Of a stretch of DNA of 64,000 nucleotides, positions 35,405-43,447 are shown in pieces. This DNA comes from Sphingomonas sp. (GTDB lineage: Bacteria; Pseudomonadota; Alphaproteobacteria; Sphingomonadales; Sphingomonadaceae): positions 1 to 64,000 of the forward strand of contig NZ_JAIERS010000008.1 in the NCBI RefSeq assembly GCF_019746665.1, in the 5' to 3' direction. The stretch's first letter is position 1. Every line of letters starts with the position of its first letter. The notes beneath the pieces are model-generated. The model saw only the letters and a program-made list of their open reading frames with translations. It was not told where the DNA came from and searched no databases. Both the position numbers and the translations under genes were made by a program.

Positions 35405-36658
35405 CTAATTTACATTGTTGTCAATAGCGGACGTGGCGGCGCCGATGCCGAGCAGGGCGAGCAGCCCTTTGCGCCCGCTGCCCGTTTTCAGCACGCCGCG
35501 CCGGAACGCGCTCGCGCCCAGCCAGATGGTGAGCGAAACCCAAAGGGCCTGCCAGGCAAGCGCGGCCAGATGCGGCCAGATTTCGGGCCTGTTGGCCGCC
35601 CGCGCCGCCATCGCGAAGGGCGAGGAGAGCGGGAAAATCTCGGCGATGGTCGCGGTCGTCGAACCCGGATCGGCGGCGGCGGCGGAGGCGAGGCCGAACA
35701 TCAGCATCTGGGTGATGGTGATCGGTAGCGACAGCATCTGGATCTCGCGCATCGTCTGCGCCTGCGCACCGACCGAGAGGAACACCGCGCCCAGCAGCAT
35801 ATAGGCCATCGCGAAATAGCCCGCGAACAGCAGCGCGAAGGCTGGCGTGCCGACGGCGGGGGCGAGATCGGTGAACAGTCGGCCCGGGCCGGTCGGCGGC
35901 ACGAAATGCCCGGCCTGGCTCGCCAATGTCCCCCAAAAGGCGACGAACAGCACCGCGACACCGAACATGCCGAGCAGCTTGCCGAGGAACACCGATTCGA
36001 GCGGCACCGCAGCGGCGAGGATCTCGATCACCTTGTTGCTGCGCTCCTCGGCCATCGTGCCGACCGCCTGGCCCGACAAGAACAGCGTCAGGAAGAAGAT
36101 GCCGAGCACGGCGAGGAACGCCGATTGGTTGCGTCCGGCAACGCTCGGCGCCTTGCGGGTGACGGGGATTCGCACCGGCGAAGAGGCGACCGGCGCGTTC
36201 ATGTCGCTGAGCGCCGTCTCCGCCAGTTGGGTGAGATAATCGGCGGTGCGCGTACCGGCCGGGGTGAACAGGATGTGCGGCGCCTCGAGCGGGCCGGTGA
36301 GCACCGTCGCGACCTCCTTGTCGGCGCGATCGAACGCGGCCTGTGCCTGCGCGCCGCCATCGCCGCGGGGCGCCTCGATCATCAGGGGCGGCGGGGCATC
36401 GCCCCGGCGGAAGATGCGGCGCAATTTGGCGTCGGCGGCACTCAGTGCCTGGCCTTCGGCGGCGGGGACGATCGCGATCAGCACTGCCTTATTCTCGCCG
36501 GCGCGCGCAAGGTTCGCGCCGCCTAGCCCGCCAAGCACGCCGAACAGTACCATGATCAGGGGCGAGAGCAGGAACAGCAGGAACAATGGCGTGAACACCG
36601 TCGCGGTGAAATCGCGGCGGGCGATGGTGAGCGTCTGGCGGATCAGGCGGCGGTTCAT
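35405..36658 (-). CDS. ABC-2 type exporter permease
   Basis: A 417-residue permease of the ABC-2 fold with an N-terminal helix (TATVFTPLFLLFLLSPLIMV), a large extracytoplasmic loop (to about residue 170), then five or six membrane helices. The family layout resembles NatB-type Na+ exporters with a large loop. It is coupled to the ATPase gene by a 4-base overlap (ATGA). Substrate unknown; Na+ or drug export are options. Confidence 0.85.
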   Translation of the reverse strand: MNRRLIRQTLTIARRDFTATVFTPLFLLFLLSPLIMVLFGVLGGLGGANLARAGENKAVLIAIVPAAEGQALSAADAKLRRIFRRGDAPPPLMIEAPRGDGGAQAQAAFDRADKEVATVLTGPLEAPHILFTPAGTRTADYLTQLAETALSDMNAPVASSPVRIPVTRKAPSVAGRNQSAFLAVLGIFFLTLFLSGQAVGTMAEERSNKVIEILAAAVPLESVFLGKLLGMFGVAVLFVAFWGTLASQAGHFVPPTGPGRLFTDLAPAVGTPAFALLFAGYFAMAYMLLGAVFLSVGAQAQTMREIQMLSLPITITQMLMFGLASAAAADPGSTTATIAEIFPLSSPFAMAARAANRPEIWPHLAALAWQALWVSLTIWLGASAFRRGVLKTGSGRKGLLALLGIGAATSAIDNNVN

Positions 36659-37572
36659 TGTGCGGCCTCCAGCGCCTTGCGGCCGACAATTTCCACGAAG
36701 GCATCGTGCAAGCTCGGCCGTTCGATCGACAGCCCCGAAATGCCGTGTCCGGCCTCGATCAGTTTCACCAGCAACGCTTCGATCCCCTGTTGCGGCATGG
36801 TGAAGACATAGCCGCCATTTTCATGCCGCGCGTCCGCCGGCAGCAGCGCGTCGATCGCCGGGTCCAGCCGGGTGGGGGCATAACGGACCTGCGCGGGCAG
36901 CGTGCCGCGCGCTTCCGTCACCGTGCCCTCGAACCGGCGCTTGCCGCCGGCGATGATCGCCAGCCGATCGCACAGCCGCTCGGCATGGCTCATGATGTGG
37001 GTGGAGAACAGGATCGTTGCTCCGCGATCGCGCTCGGCCTTGATCAGCGCCTCCAGCTTCTCCTGGTTAACCGGATCAAGCCCCGAAAAGGGCTCGTCGA
37101 GCACCAGCAGGCGCGGCTGATGCACCACCGAGCCAAGCAGTTGCACCAGCTGCGCCATGCCCTTGGAGAGCTTGCGAATCTTCTCGTCCGCCGCATAGCC
37201 GAGCCCGGCTTGCTCCAGCAGCGCGTCGGCGCGCTTGCGCCCGACATGCCAGGGCAGGCCGCGCAGGGCGCCCATGAAGGCGATCGCCTCGCGCGCTTTC
37301 ATCGCCGGATAGAGCCCACGCTCCTCGGGTAGATAGCCGACCTCGTCGCTCGCCTCGCGCGGGATGGCGCGGCCGAGCAGGGTGCGGTTCCCCGCATCTG
37401 GCTCGATGATGCCGAGCAGCATCCGCAAGGTCGTGGTCTTGCCCGCGCCATTGGGGCCGAGCACACCGTAGATAAGGCCGGGCGGCACCGCGATGTCGAC
37501 GCCGTCGACCACCCGCCGCTCGCCGAAACGCTTGACCAGGCCGTGCGCGCTGATCGCGAGATTACTTTCCAA
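36655..37572 (-). CDS. ABC exporter ATPase subunit
   Basis: A 305-residue nucleotide-binding protein. It has Walker A (GVLGPNGAGKTTTLRML), the Q-loop region, the signature RKLSKGMAQLVQLLGSVV (a LSKG variant of LSGG), Walker B LLVLDEPFSGLDPV and the switch His in LFSTHIMSHAE. A TTG at 37572 is preferred: AAGGGGGAG lies a few bases upstream. An alternative TTG at 37611 would overlap the divergent queG region. It pairs with the permease encoded after it. Confidence 0.88.
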   Translation of the reverse strand: MESNLAISAHGLVKRFGERRVVDGVDIAVPPGLIYGVLGPNGAGKTTTLRMLLGIIEPDAGNRTLLGRAIPREASDEVGYLPEERGLYPAMKAREAIAFMGALRGLPWHVGRKRADALLEQAGLGYAADEKIRKLSKGMAQLVQLLGSVVHQPRLLVLDEPFSGLDPVNQEKLEALIKAERDRGATILFSTHIMSHAERLCDRLAIIAGGKRRFEGTVTEARGTLPAQVRYAPTRLDPAIDALLPADARHENGGYVFTMPQQGIEALLVKLIEAGHGISGLSIERPSLHDAFVEIVGRKALEAAQ

Positions 37573-37613
37573 GCGCTCCCCCTTATGTGCTGGGCCATGG
37601 GTAGCGGCCAAGG

Positions 37614-38669
37614 ATGAACGAAGACAAGCCTTTCGCGGTGCGATTGAAGGCGAAGGCGGCCGAATTTGGCTTCGTCGCCTGCGGCATCGCGCGTGCCGAC
37701 GCCGCGCCGCGCGCCAGCGAGCGGCTGCGCCAGTGGCTCGCGCAAGGGATGCACGGCGAGATGCTGTGGATGGAAGCGCGCGCCGACCAGCGCGCCGCCC
37801 CGCGCGGGCTTTGGCCGGAGGTCGAAAGCGTGATCGCGCTTGGCATGAGCTACGCGCCGGGGCGCGATCCGCTCGCGCTCGCCGCGCATCCCGATCGCGG
37901 GCGGGTGTCGGTCTATGCGCAAGGCGGCGATTATCACGATGTGGTGAAGCGCGCGCTGAAGGCGCTCGCGCGCTGGATGGTCGAGACCGAGGGCGGGGCG
38001 CTGAAAGTTTTCGTCGATACCGCCCCGGTGATGGAAAAGCCGCTCGCCGAGGCCGCCGGGCTCGGCTGGCAGGGCAAGCACAGCAATCTCGTCAGCCGCG
38101 ATCATGGCAGCTGGCTGTTCCTGGGGGCGATCTACACGACGCTCGCGCTGCCGTCCGACGCGCCGGGGCGCGACCGTTGCGGCCGCTGCGACGCCTGCCA
38201 GCGCGCCTGCCCGACCGACGCCTTCCCCGCGCCCTACTGGCTCGATGCCCGGCGCTGCGTCTCGTATCTGACGATCGAGCATAAGGGGCCGATCCCGCCC
38301 GATTTGCGCGAAGCGATCGGTAATCGTGTCTATGGCTGCGACGATTGCCTGGCGGTGTGCCCGTGGAACAAGTTCGCCGCGCAGGCCGCCGCCCACCGCG
38401 CTTTTCTGCCGCGCGCGGAACTGACCGCGCCCGCGCTCGCCGATCTGCTCGCGCTCGATGACGCGGCCTTTCGCGCGGTGTTTGCGGGCTCGCCGATCAA
38501 GCGCATCGGCCGCAACCGGCTGGTGCGGAACGCGGCGATCGCAGCGGGAAACAGTGGGGACCGCGCGCTGGTGCCGCCGCTGCGGGCGCTGCTTGGGGAC
38601 GAGGATGCTGTCGTGCGCGAGGCGGCGGGGTGGGCGCTGGCGCGGCTGGACGGGGAGGGCGCATCCTGA
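37614..38669 (+). CDS. queG: Epoxyqueuosine reductase QueG
   Basis: Catalyses the last step of queuosine biosynthesis, reducing epoxyqueuosine to queuosine in tRNA. The 351-residue protein has a cobalamin-binding N-terminal domain and two ferredoxin-type 4Fe-4S cluster motifs ([16 protein letters not shown] and [13 protein letters not shown]). A HEAT-like C-terminal repeat (about residues 300-350) follows, normal for the longer form. It is divergent from the ABC pair with 41 bases between. Confidence 0.93.
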   Translation: MNEDKPFAVRLKAKAAEFGFVACGIARADAAPRASERLRQWLAQGMHGEMLWMEARADQRAAPRGLWPEVESVIALGMSYAPGRDPLALAAHPDRGRVSVYAQGGDYHDVVKRALKALARWMVETEGGALKVFVDTAPVMEKPLAEAAGLGWQGKHSNLVSRDHGSWLFLGAIYTTLALPSDAPGRDRCGRCDACQRACPTDAFPAPYWLDARRCVSYLTIEHKGPIPPDLREAIGNRVYGCDDCLAVCPWNKFAAQAAAHRAFLPRAELTAPALADLLALDDAAFRAVFAGSPIKRIGRNRLVRNAAIAAGNSGDRALVPPLRALLGDEDAVVREAAGWALARLDGEGAS

Positions 38670-38675
38670 TCCGCC

Positions 38676-38700
38676 GGAACCTTCGGCCGCCGCATGCGCT
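38676..38700 (+). promoter_or_regulatory. Candidate EcfG-type promoter before DUF4142 gene
   Basis: GGAAC at 38676-38680 is followed, after 17 bases, by GCT in the -10 position (consensus GTT, so one mismatch). It is 28 bases before the DUF4142 start. The general-stress sigma factor EcfG in this window uses this kind of element. Weak because of the mismatch. Confidence 0.35.
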
Positions 38701-38727
38701 TGCCTTGAGCGCTTCACGGAGACCGAT

Positions 38728-39207
38728 ATGCGGATCAGTTGGAGCCTGCTCGCTTTGTCGCTTGGCATGGCGGGCGTGTCGCCGGCGCTCGCGGCGCCCG
38801 GCGCTTTCCTTGCCAAGGCGATCAAGGGTGATAACGCGGAGATGCGCCTCGGCAAGCTCGCCCAGACGCATGGCCAAAGCACGGCGGTGCGGCGCTTTGG
38901 CGCGACGCTCGCGCGCGATCACGGCACCGCCCGGCGCGCGGCGCTGCCGGTGGCGCGGCGGCACGGCGTCGCCATTCCAGACGGTATGACCGACGAGGCG
39001 CAGGCGGAATATGCGAAGCTCGATCAGCTGCGCGGCCCGTCATTCGACCGCGAATTCGCGCGCTACATGGTCGAGGATCACCGCAAGGACATCGCCGCCT
39101 TCAGCCGTGAGGCGGCGATCCGCGATCCGGGCGATGTCCGCGCGCTTGCCCGGCAGACGCTGCCGGCACTGCGTCGCCATCTGCGCATGGCGCGCGCGCT
39201 GGGCTGA
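38728..39207 (+). CDS. DUF4142 exported protein
   Basis: A 159-residue DUF4142 family protein with a cleavable signal peptide (SLLALSLGMAGVSPALAA). The alpha-helical core has an N-terminal ALAKAIKGDNAEMRLGKLA-like segment and GATLARDHGTARRAALPVA, plus YMVEDHRKDIAAFSREA near the end. DUF4142 proteins often resemble ferritin-like stress proteins but their function is unknown. It could be controlled by the general stress response via the candidate promoter before it. Confidence 0.85.
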   Translation: MRISWSLLALSLGMAGVSPALAAPGAFLAKAIKGDNAEMRLGKLAQTHGQSTAVRRFGATLARDHGTARRAALPVARRHGVAIPDGMTDEAQAEYAKLDQLRGPSFDREFARYMVEDHRKDIAAFSREAAIRDPGDVRALARQTLPALRRHLRMARALG

Positions 39208-39218
39208 GGGAACGGCTG

Positions 39219-40118
39219 CTATTCGGTGCCGCCGCCCAAAAGGTGCCCGGCGATCGTCTGCCCGTAATAGTCGCCGCTTTCGTGGAACTGCGCCCGCGCG
39301 TTCTCGATGCTGCCCGTCTGGCGCGGATCGCGCGGACGTTGGTGGCTGTCGATGAAAGCGGCGACGTCCCAGGCTTCCTGGTCGGTCAAACTATTGCCGG
39401 CGCCAAACGGCATGTTGACCTTGATGAAACCCGCTGCGGTCGCGACGCGCGCCATCCCTGCGCCCCAGTTGAACGATTTCGACCCCCAAAGTGGCGGCGC
39501 GACGTAGCCGCCCGCGCCATCGGGCGTGCCGTGTCCGTCGGCGCCGTGGCATGCCGCGCATTTGTTGGCGAACACCGCGCTCCCGCGCGCCGGATCATGG
39601 CCGAGCGTGGTCTTGGCGAGCGCGATATAGCCGCGCCCCGGCGGCGGCTTGCCCACCGCCACCCCTTGCGCGAGCCAGGCGAAATAGCTCTGCAGATCGC
39701 GGTAGATCGGGTCGTCGAGCGGCGGCGGCCCCTTCGCCGGCGCGGCCGGCGCGTTCATCGAGTAAAGGAAGCAATCGTGAATCCGGTCGGCCATGGTGTT
39801 GATCCGGCCGTTCTTCTTGCGGAAGGCGGGGTAGCTCACCCAGGCCGCCCACATCGGCGCGGCATCGGCCTTGCGCCCTGCGTCCAAATGGCAATTGCCG
39901 CAGGCAAGGGCGTTGCCGACATAGCGTGGCGCGTGGCGGGCGGTCGCGAGGAACAGGTCGCGGCCGCGCCGGATCGCGTCGCCATCGGGGCCTGATGGGA
40001 TGGCCGACTCGTCGGGCGGGCTGAAGGCGGCTGGTTTGGCCGGTGGTGCCGCCGCACGCGGCTGGCACGCGCCGAGCACCACCGCGCCGAACGCCAGCAG
40101 CACCGTTCGATACCGCAT
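39219..40118 (-). CDS. Dihaem cytochrome c lipoprotein, TsdA-like
   Basis: A 299-residue exported cytochrome with two CxxCH haem sites (Cys73-Cys76-His77 in CGNCHLDAG, Cys187-Cys190-His191 in CAACHGADG). A lipobox (VVLGACQP, Cys18) would anchor it. The N-terminal half shows RINTMADRIHDCFLYSMN, the arrangement seen in thiosulfate dehydrogenase TsdA, whose haem 1 has an unusual Cys ligand; Cys116 may be that ligand. TsdA converts thiosulfate to tetrathionate. The DsrE-like gene starts 4 bases upstream of it on the same strand. Confidence 0.78.
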   Translation of the reverse strand: MRYRTVLLAFGAVVLGACQPRAAAPPAKPAAFSPPDESAIPSGPDGDAIRRGRDLFLATARHAPRYVGNALACGNCHLDAGRKADAAPMWAAWVSYPAFRKKNGRINTMADRIHDCFLYSMNAPAAPAKGPPPLDDPIYRDLQSYFAWLAQGVAVGKPPPGRGYIALAKTTLGHDPARGSAVFANKCAACHGADGHGTPDGAGGYVAPPLWGSKSFNWGAGMARVATAAGFIKVNMPFGAGNSLTDQEAWDVAAFIDSHQRPRDPRQTGSIENARAQFHESGDYYGQTIAGHLLGGGTE

Positions 40119-40122
40119 CGCC

Positions 40123-40836
40123 TCAGTCGACGATGTTGATGAAGCTATAGCCACGCTCCTGCGCGCGGTTCACCGCGACGATGCCGGCGGGCACGATCAC
40201 CGCACCGGGGATCATGTTGGCGCGCAGCTCGGCGTTGATCGCCTTCGCATCGCCGCCGCTCGCCCGGGCGAGTTGCGCCGCCATGCCCTCCGTCGCGATG
40301 CCGCACACCGCGAAGCGCGCGCCGCGCTCGGCGAGCACCGCCAGCGTCACCGGCGGCTCGTCATCCCCCTTCTTGGCGGCGGGCGTGGGCTTGGCGGGGG
40401 CGGGCGCCGAGAGGTTCGGATTGCCCTTGATCGCGCGGATCGCCTGTTCGCCCTGCATCTTCATCTTGTCGGCGATGGTCGCGCCATATTTGGCCCACAT
40501 GGCGTCGTTGAAGCCGAACGGGGTGGAGAAGTGGCGGAAGACGATGATCATCCCGAGCGCTTCGGGGCCGATGCCGTACCCCGCCTTGTTCTGAGCGTAG
40601 AAATTGTCGGCGTAGAACATCGCCGCCGTGCCCGAATCGATCGTGGTGGTATCAAGCACCAGGCGGTGGCGGGTGCCGGGGCGGTCCATCCAGGCGTCCT
40701 GCTCTTCCATCGCCGGGCGCCAGGGCGTGGCACCGGCGGCGGCCGGCGTCTGAGCGAGCGCGGGCATAGCCCCCGCCGCGCCCATCAGCCCGCCCACGCC
40801 GATCATCGCGCGCCGATCGATCATCTTGTCGCCCAT
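40123..40836 (-). CDS. Tat-exported DsrE-like protein
   Basis: A 237-residue protein with a twin-arginine signal (MIDRRAMIGVGGLMGAA). The mature part matches a DsrE/DsrF-like fold: RHRLVLDTTT near the N-terminus, and a single conserved Cys178 in RFAVCGIATEGMAAQLARA, with PGAVIVPAGIVAVNRAQERG at the end. DsrE-type proteins carry sulfur on a cysteine in sulfur-transfer chains. Residues 137-160 form a Pro/Ala/Lys-rich insertion. Its position next to the TsdA-like cytochrome and a TauE/SafE permease supports a role in sulfur metabolism, which remains inferred. Confidence 0.72.
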   Translation of the reverse strand: MGDKMIDRRAMIGVGGLMGAAGAMPALAQTPAAAGATPWRPAMEEQDAWMDRPGTRHRLVLDTTTIDSGTAAMFYADNFYAQNKAGYGIGPEALGMIIVFRHFSTPFGFNDAMWAKYGATIADKMKMQGEQAIRAIKGNPNLSAPAPAKPTPAAKKGDDEPPVTLAVLAERGARFAVCGIATEGMAAQLARASGGDAKAINAELRANMIPGAVIVPAGIVAVNRAQERGYSFINIVD

Positions 40837-40897
40837 CGTTGGTCCCCCCGAATTTGGCACCGAGCCTAGCCGCAGCCGGGGCGAGCGCACAAGCGCG

Positions 40898-41671
40898 CTA
40901 CAGCACCGGTCCGCTCTTCCACAGCATATAGCCCGCCACCGCGAAGATCAGCGCGGCGAACACCGGGGTGAGCGCGCCGCGCCGGGACAGCCGCTGGGCT
41001 AGTCTGGTGCCGGTCACGCCCCCGGCGATGCCGCCCAGAATGAAGATCGCGGCGAGCGACCAATCGATCATGCCCGATGCTGCATAGTTGAGCGCGGTGG
41101 TCAGCCCGAACGCGGTCACCGCGACCAGGCTGGTGCCGACCGCGTTGATCATCGGCATCCGCGTCGCCGCGATCAGTCCAGGAACGATCAGGAAGCCGCC
41201 CCCGATCCCGAAGAAGCCGGAAAGCAGCCCCGTCGCCCCGCCAAGCACGATCAGGCGTGGCGCGGTCGCGCGGGTGAGGCCGCCGCCGACGACTCCGGCT
41301 TGCTCGCGCCGGCGCAGCATCAGTACGCCCACCACGATCATCAGCAGCGCGAACAGGAACAGCAGGCGGTGCCCGTCGACCGCCTTGCCCAGGGTCGATC
41401 CCGCCAGCGCGCCGAGCACGCCCGCCGCCGCGAACGCGATCCCCGCGCCCCAGCGCACGTTGCGCGCGCGGGCATGTTGGGCAAGGCCGCTCGCGGCATT
41501 GGCGGCGACAGCGAGTGCCGAGCTGCCGATCGCGACATGCGGGTTCGCCACCCCCACCAGATAGACCATCAGCGGCATTGCCAGGATCGATCCGCCACCC
41601 CCCACCAGCCCGAGCGTGAAGCCGACCAGCCCGCCCGAGGCGGCGCCGAGCAGATATTGGAGCGGGGTCAG
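40898..41671 (-). CDS. TauE/SafE (TSUP) membrane permease
   Basis: A ~257-residue permease of the sulfite exporter TauE/SafE family with about eight membrane helices in two repeats, each with a GxGGG motif (GLVGGGGSILAMPLMVYL and GFFGIGGGFLIVPGLI). TSUP proteins export sulfite or sulfonates, or transport similar anions. The N-terminal segment LTPLQYLLGAASGGLVGFTL belongs to the family, but there is no ATG, GTG or TTG before it and a stop codon lies 6 codons upstream. The likely start is a CTG at 41671, which follows GGAGG at good spacing. A GTG start at 41605 would delete most of the first helix. Confidence 0.85.
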   Translation of the reverse strand: MTPLQYLLGAASGGLVGFTLGLVGGGGSILAMPLMVYLVGVANPHVAIGSSALAVAANAASGLAQHARARNVRWGAGIAFAAAGVLGALAGSTLGKAVDGHRLLFLFALLMIVVGVLMLRRREQAGVVGGGLTRATAPRLIVLGGATGLLSGFFGIGGGFLIVPGLIAATRMPMINAVGTSLVAVTAFGLTTALNYAASGMIDWSLAAIFILGGIAGGVTGTRLAQRLSRRGALTPVFAALIFAVAGYMLWKSGPVL

Positions 41672-41853
41672 CCCCGCCTCCGTGGGCTAAAGGGTCGACA
41701 GGGCAACGGCTTCATCGCCCAAACGCCGATGCTGGCTCTTCCCATCGCACCCCCCCTGGCGCGAGTGTGTCACAGCCCGCCGCGATTGGCCACGGGCGCG
41801 TACCTGCGCGCGGCGGGCTAGCAATCTCGCCCTCAGCCGCTACATCGCGCGCC

Positions 41854-42300
41854 ATGACTCGTTCCAAGGCCCGCGCCGCCGCCCGGCTCGCCGCCGTTCA
41901 GGCGCTGTATCAACATGCGATGGAAGCCACCCCGGTGCCGGCGCTGCTGCACGAATTCCATCAGCATCGCCTGGGCGCGACGATCGAGGAGGCCGAATAT
42001 GCCGAGGCCGACGTCGATTTCTTCAACGATCTCGTCCGCGGCACGCTCGCGCGCGGGGGCGAGGTCGATGCCTTGATCACCGCCAAGCTCGCCAAGGGCT
42101 GGACCCTGGAGCGGCTCGATAAGCCGATGCGCGAAATCTTGCGTGCGGGCACCTATGAACTGCTCGCCCGGCCCGATGTGCCGATGGGGGCGGTGATCAC
42201 TGAATATGTCGATGTCGCCCACGCCTTTTACGAAAAGCGCGAGGCAGGTTTCGTGAACGGTTTGCTCGACGCGATCGCGAAGGACGTGCGGGGCGGTTGA
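41854..42300 (+). CDS. nusB: Transcription antitermination factor NusB
   Basis: NusB binds boxA RNA with S10 and helps rRNA antitermination. The 148-residue protein shows RAAARLAAVQALYQHAME, LDKPMREILRAGTYELLARPD and VITEYVDVAHAFYEKREAGF with FVNGLLDAIAKD. All are standard. ATG 41854 is preceded by no strong ribosome-binding site. It overlaps thiL by 4 bases (TTGA). Confidence 0.94.
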   Translation: MTRSKARAAARLAAVQALYQHAMEATPVPALLHEFHQHRLGATIEEAEYAEADVDFFNDLVRGTLARGGEVDALITAKLAKGWTLERLDKPMREILRAGTYELLARPDVPMGAVITEYVDVAHAFYEKREAGFVNGLLDAIAKDVRGG

Positions 42301-43193
42301 CCGAGGCCGAGTTCCTCGCCGCCCTGCGCGCCCTGCCGCTGCACCGGGGGGCAGGCGATCTGCGCGACGATGCCGCCCGGCTCGGTGAACTGGTGCTGAC
42401 GACCGATACCCTCGTCGAAGGCGTCCATTTCCTGCCCGCCGACCCGCCGCAAGACGTCGCGTGGAAGCTGCTCGCGGTGAACCTGTCCGATCTGGCGGCG
42501 AAAGCGGCGGCGCCCGAGGGAGTGTTGCTCAACTATCCCTTGAGCGGTGGCGATTGGGACGCCGCGTTCCTCGCCGGGCTCGACGCGGCGCTCCGCGCGC
42601 TCGGCACGCTGCTGCTGGGGGGCGACACGGTTTCGCTGCCGGCGGGCGCGCCCCGGGTGCTGAGCCTTACCGCGATCGGCCGCACGGCGGCGCCCCCGGC
42701 GCGGAGCGGCGCGCGGGCGGGGGAGGCGCTCTACGTTACCGGCACGATCGGCGATGCCGGCGCCGGCTTGCGGATCGCGCGCGGCGAGGTTGGGCCAGAG
42801 GCGTTGCTCGCCGCTTATCGCCGGCCGCAGCCCCGGCTGGCCGAGGGGCGGGCGCTCGGCGGGATCGCGAGCGCGATGATGGACGTGTCCGATGGGCTGC
42901 TGATCGACGCCGCCCGGCTGGCGGCGGCGAGCGGGCTCGGCGTCGAGATCGCGCTCGACGCCGTGCCGCTCTCGCCGGCCTACCGCGCGTTCGCGGGCGA
43001 TGACCGCGCCGCCCGGCTCGCGGCGGCGACAGCGGGGGACGATTATCAGCTGCTGTTCGCCGCGCCCGCCGATGCGGTGCTGCCAGTGCCGGCGACGCGC
43101 ATCGGTGCGCTGCGAGCGGGGGCAGGTCTCATCCTCACCGAGCACGGCGAGCCGGTGCCGCTGCCCGAGCGGCTGGGGTTCGAGCATGGTTAG
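42297..43193 (+). CDS. thiL: Thiamine-monophosphate kinase ThiL
   Basis: Phosphorylates thiamine monophosphate to the active cofactor TPP. The 298-residue protein has GDLRDDAARLG, TTDTLVEGVHF, the PurM-like core LLLGGDTVSLPAG and MMDVSDGLLIDAARLAA, and a C-terminal TAGDDYQLLFAAP. Start is TTG at 42297, overlapping the nusB stop. Sphingomonads often have nusB and thiL adjacent. Normal length. Confidence 0.93.
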   Translation: MTEAEFLAALRALPLHRGAGDLRDDAARLGELVLTTDTLVEGVHFLPADPPQDVAWKLLAVNLSDLAAKAAAPEGVLLNYPLSGGDWDAAFLAGLDAALRALGTLLLGGDTVSLPAGAPRVLSLTAIGRTAAPPARSGARAGEALYVTGTIGDAGAGLRIARGEVGPEALLAAYRRPQPRLAEGRALGGIASAMMDVSDGLLIDAARLAAASGLGVEIALDAVPLSPAYRAFAGDDRAARLAAATAGDDYQLLFAAPADAVLPVPATRIGALRAGAGLILTEHGEPVPLPERLGFEHG

Positions 43194-43221
43194 GACAACC
43201 CTGCAGCGAAAATATACCCTC

Positions 43222-43304
43222 GTCGCCCCGGCCGAAGAGCCGGGGCTGGGCTTTTATTCAGCGGTCGCAAGGCAGCCAAGCCCCGGCTCTTCGGCCGGGG
43301 CGAC
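43222..43304. repeat. 83-nt GTC...GAC palindrome between thiL and hppA
   Basis: Arms gtcgccccggccgaagagcc and ggctcttcggccggggcgac are perfect complements over more than 25 bases, with a ~26-base loop. Flanking taccc/gggta extends the symmetry. The same layout appears at 13458, 51608 and 51738. No gene lies in the 254-base gap between thiL and hppA. Confidence 0.8.
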
Positions 43305-43447
43305 GGGTATAGCGGGGTCGGGAAGCCGATCATCCCAAGCTATTGTCCCACCCGCCCGCCAACCCGCTTGCGCTGGCGCGCGAAGCGGTTAGGCTCCCCT
43401 TCACAACCACAAAAGCCCGGCCAACCCGGCGAAAAGGGGATTAGGGG

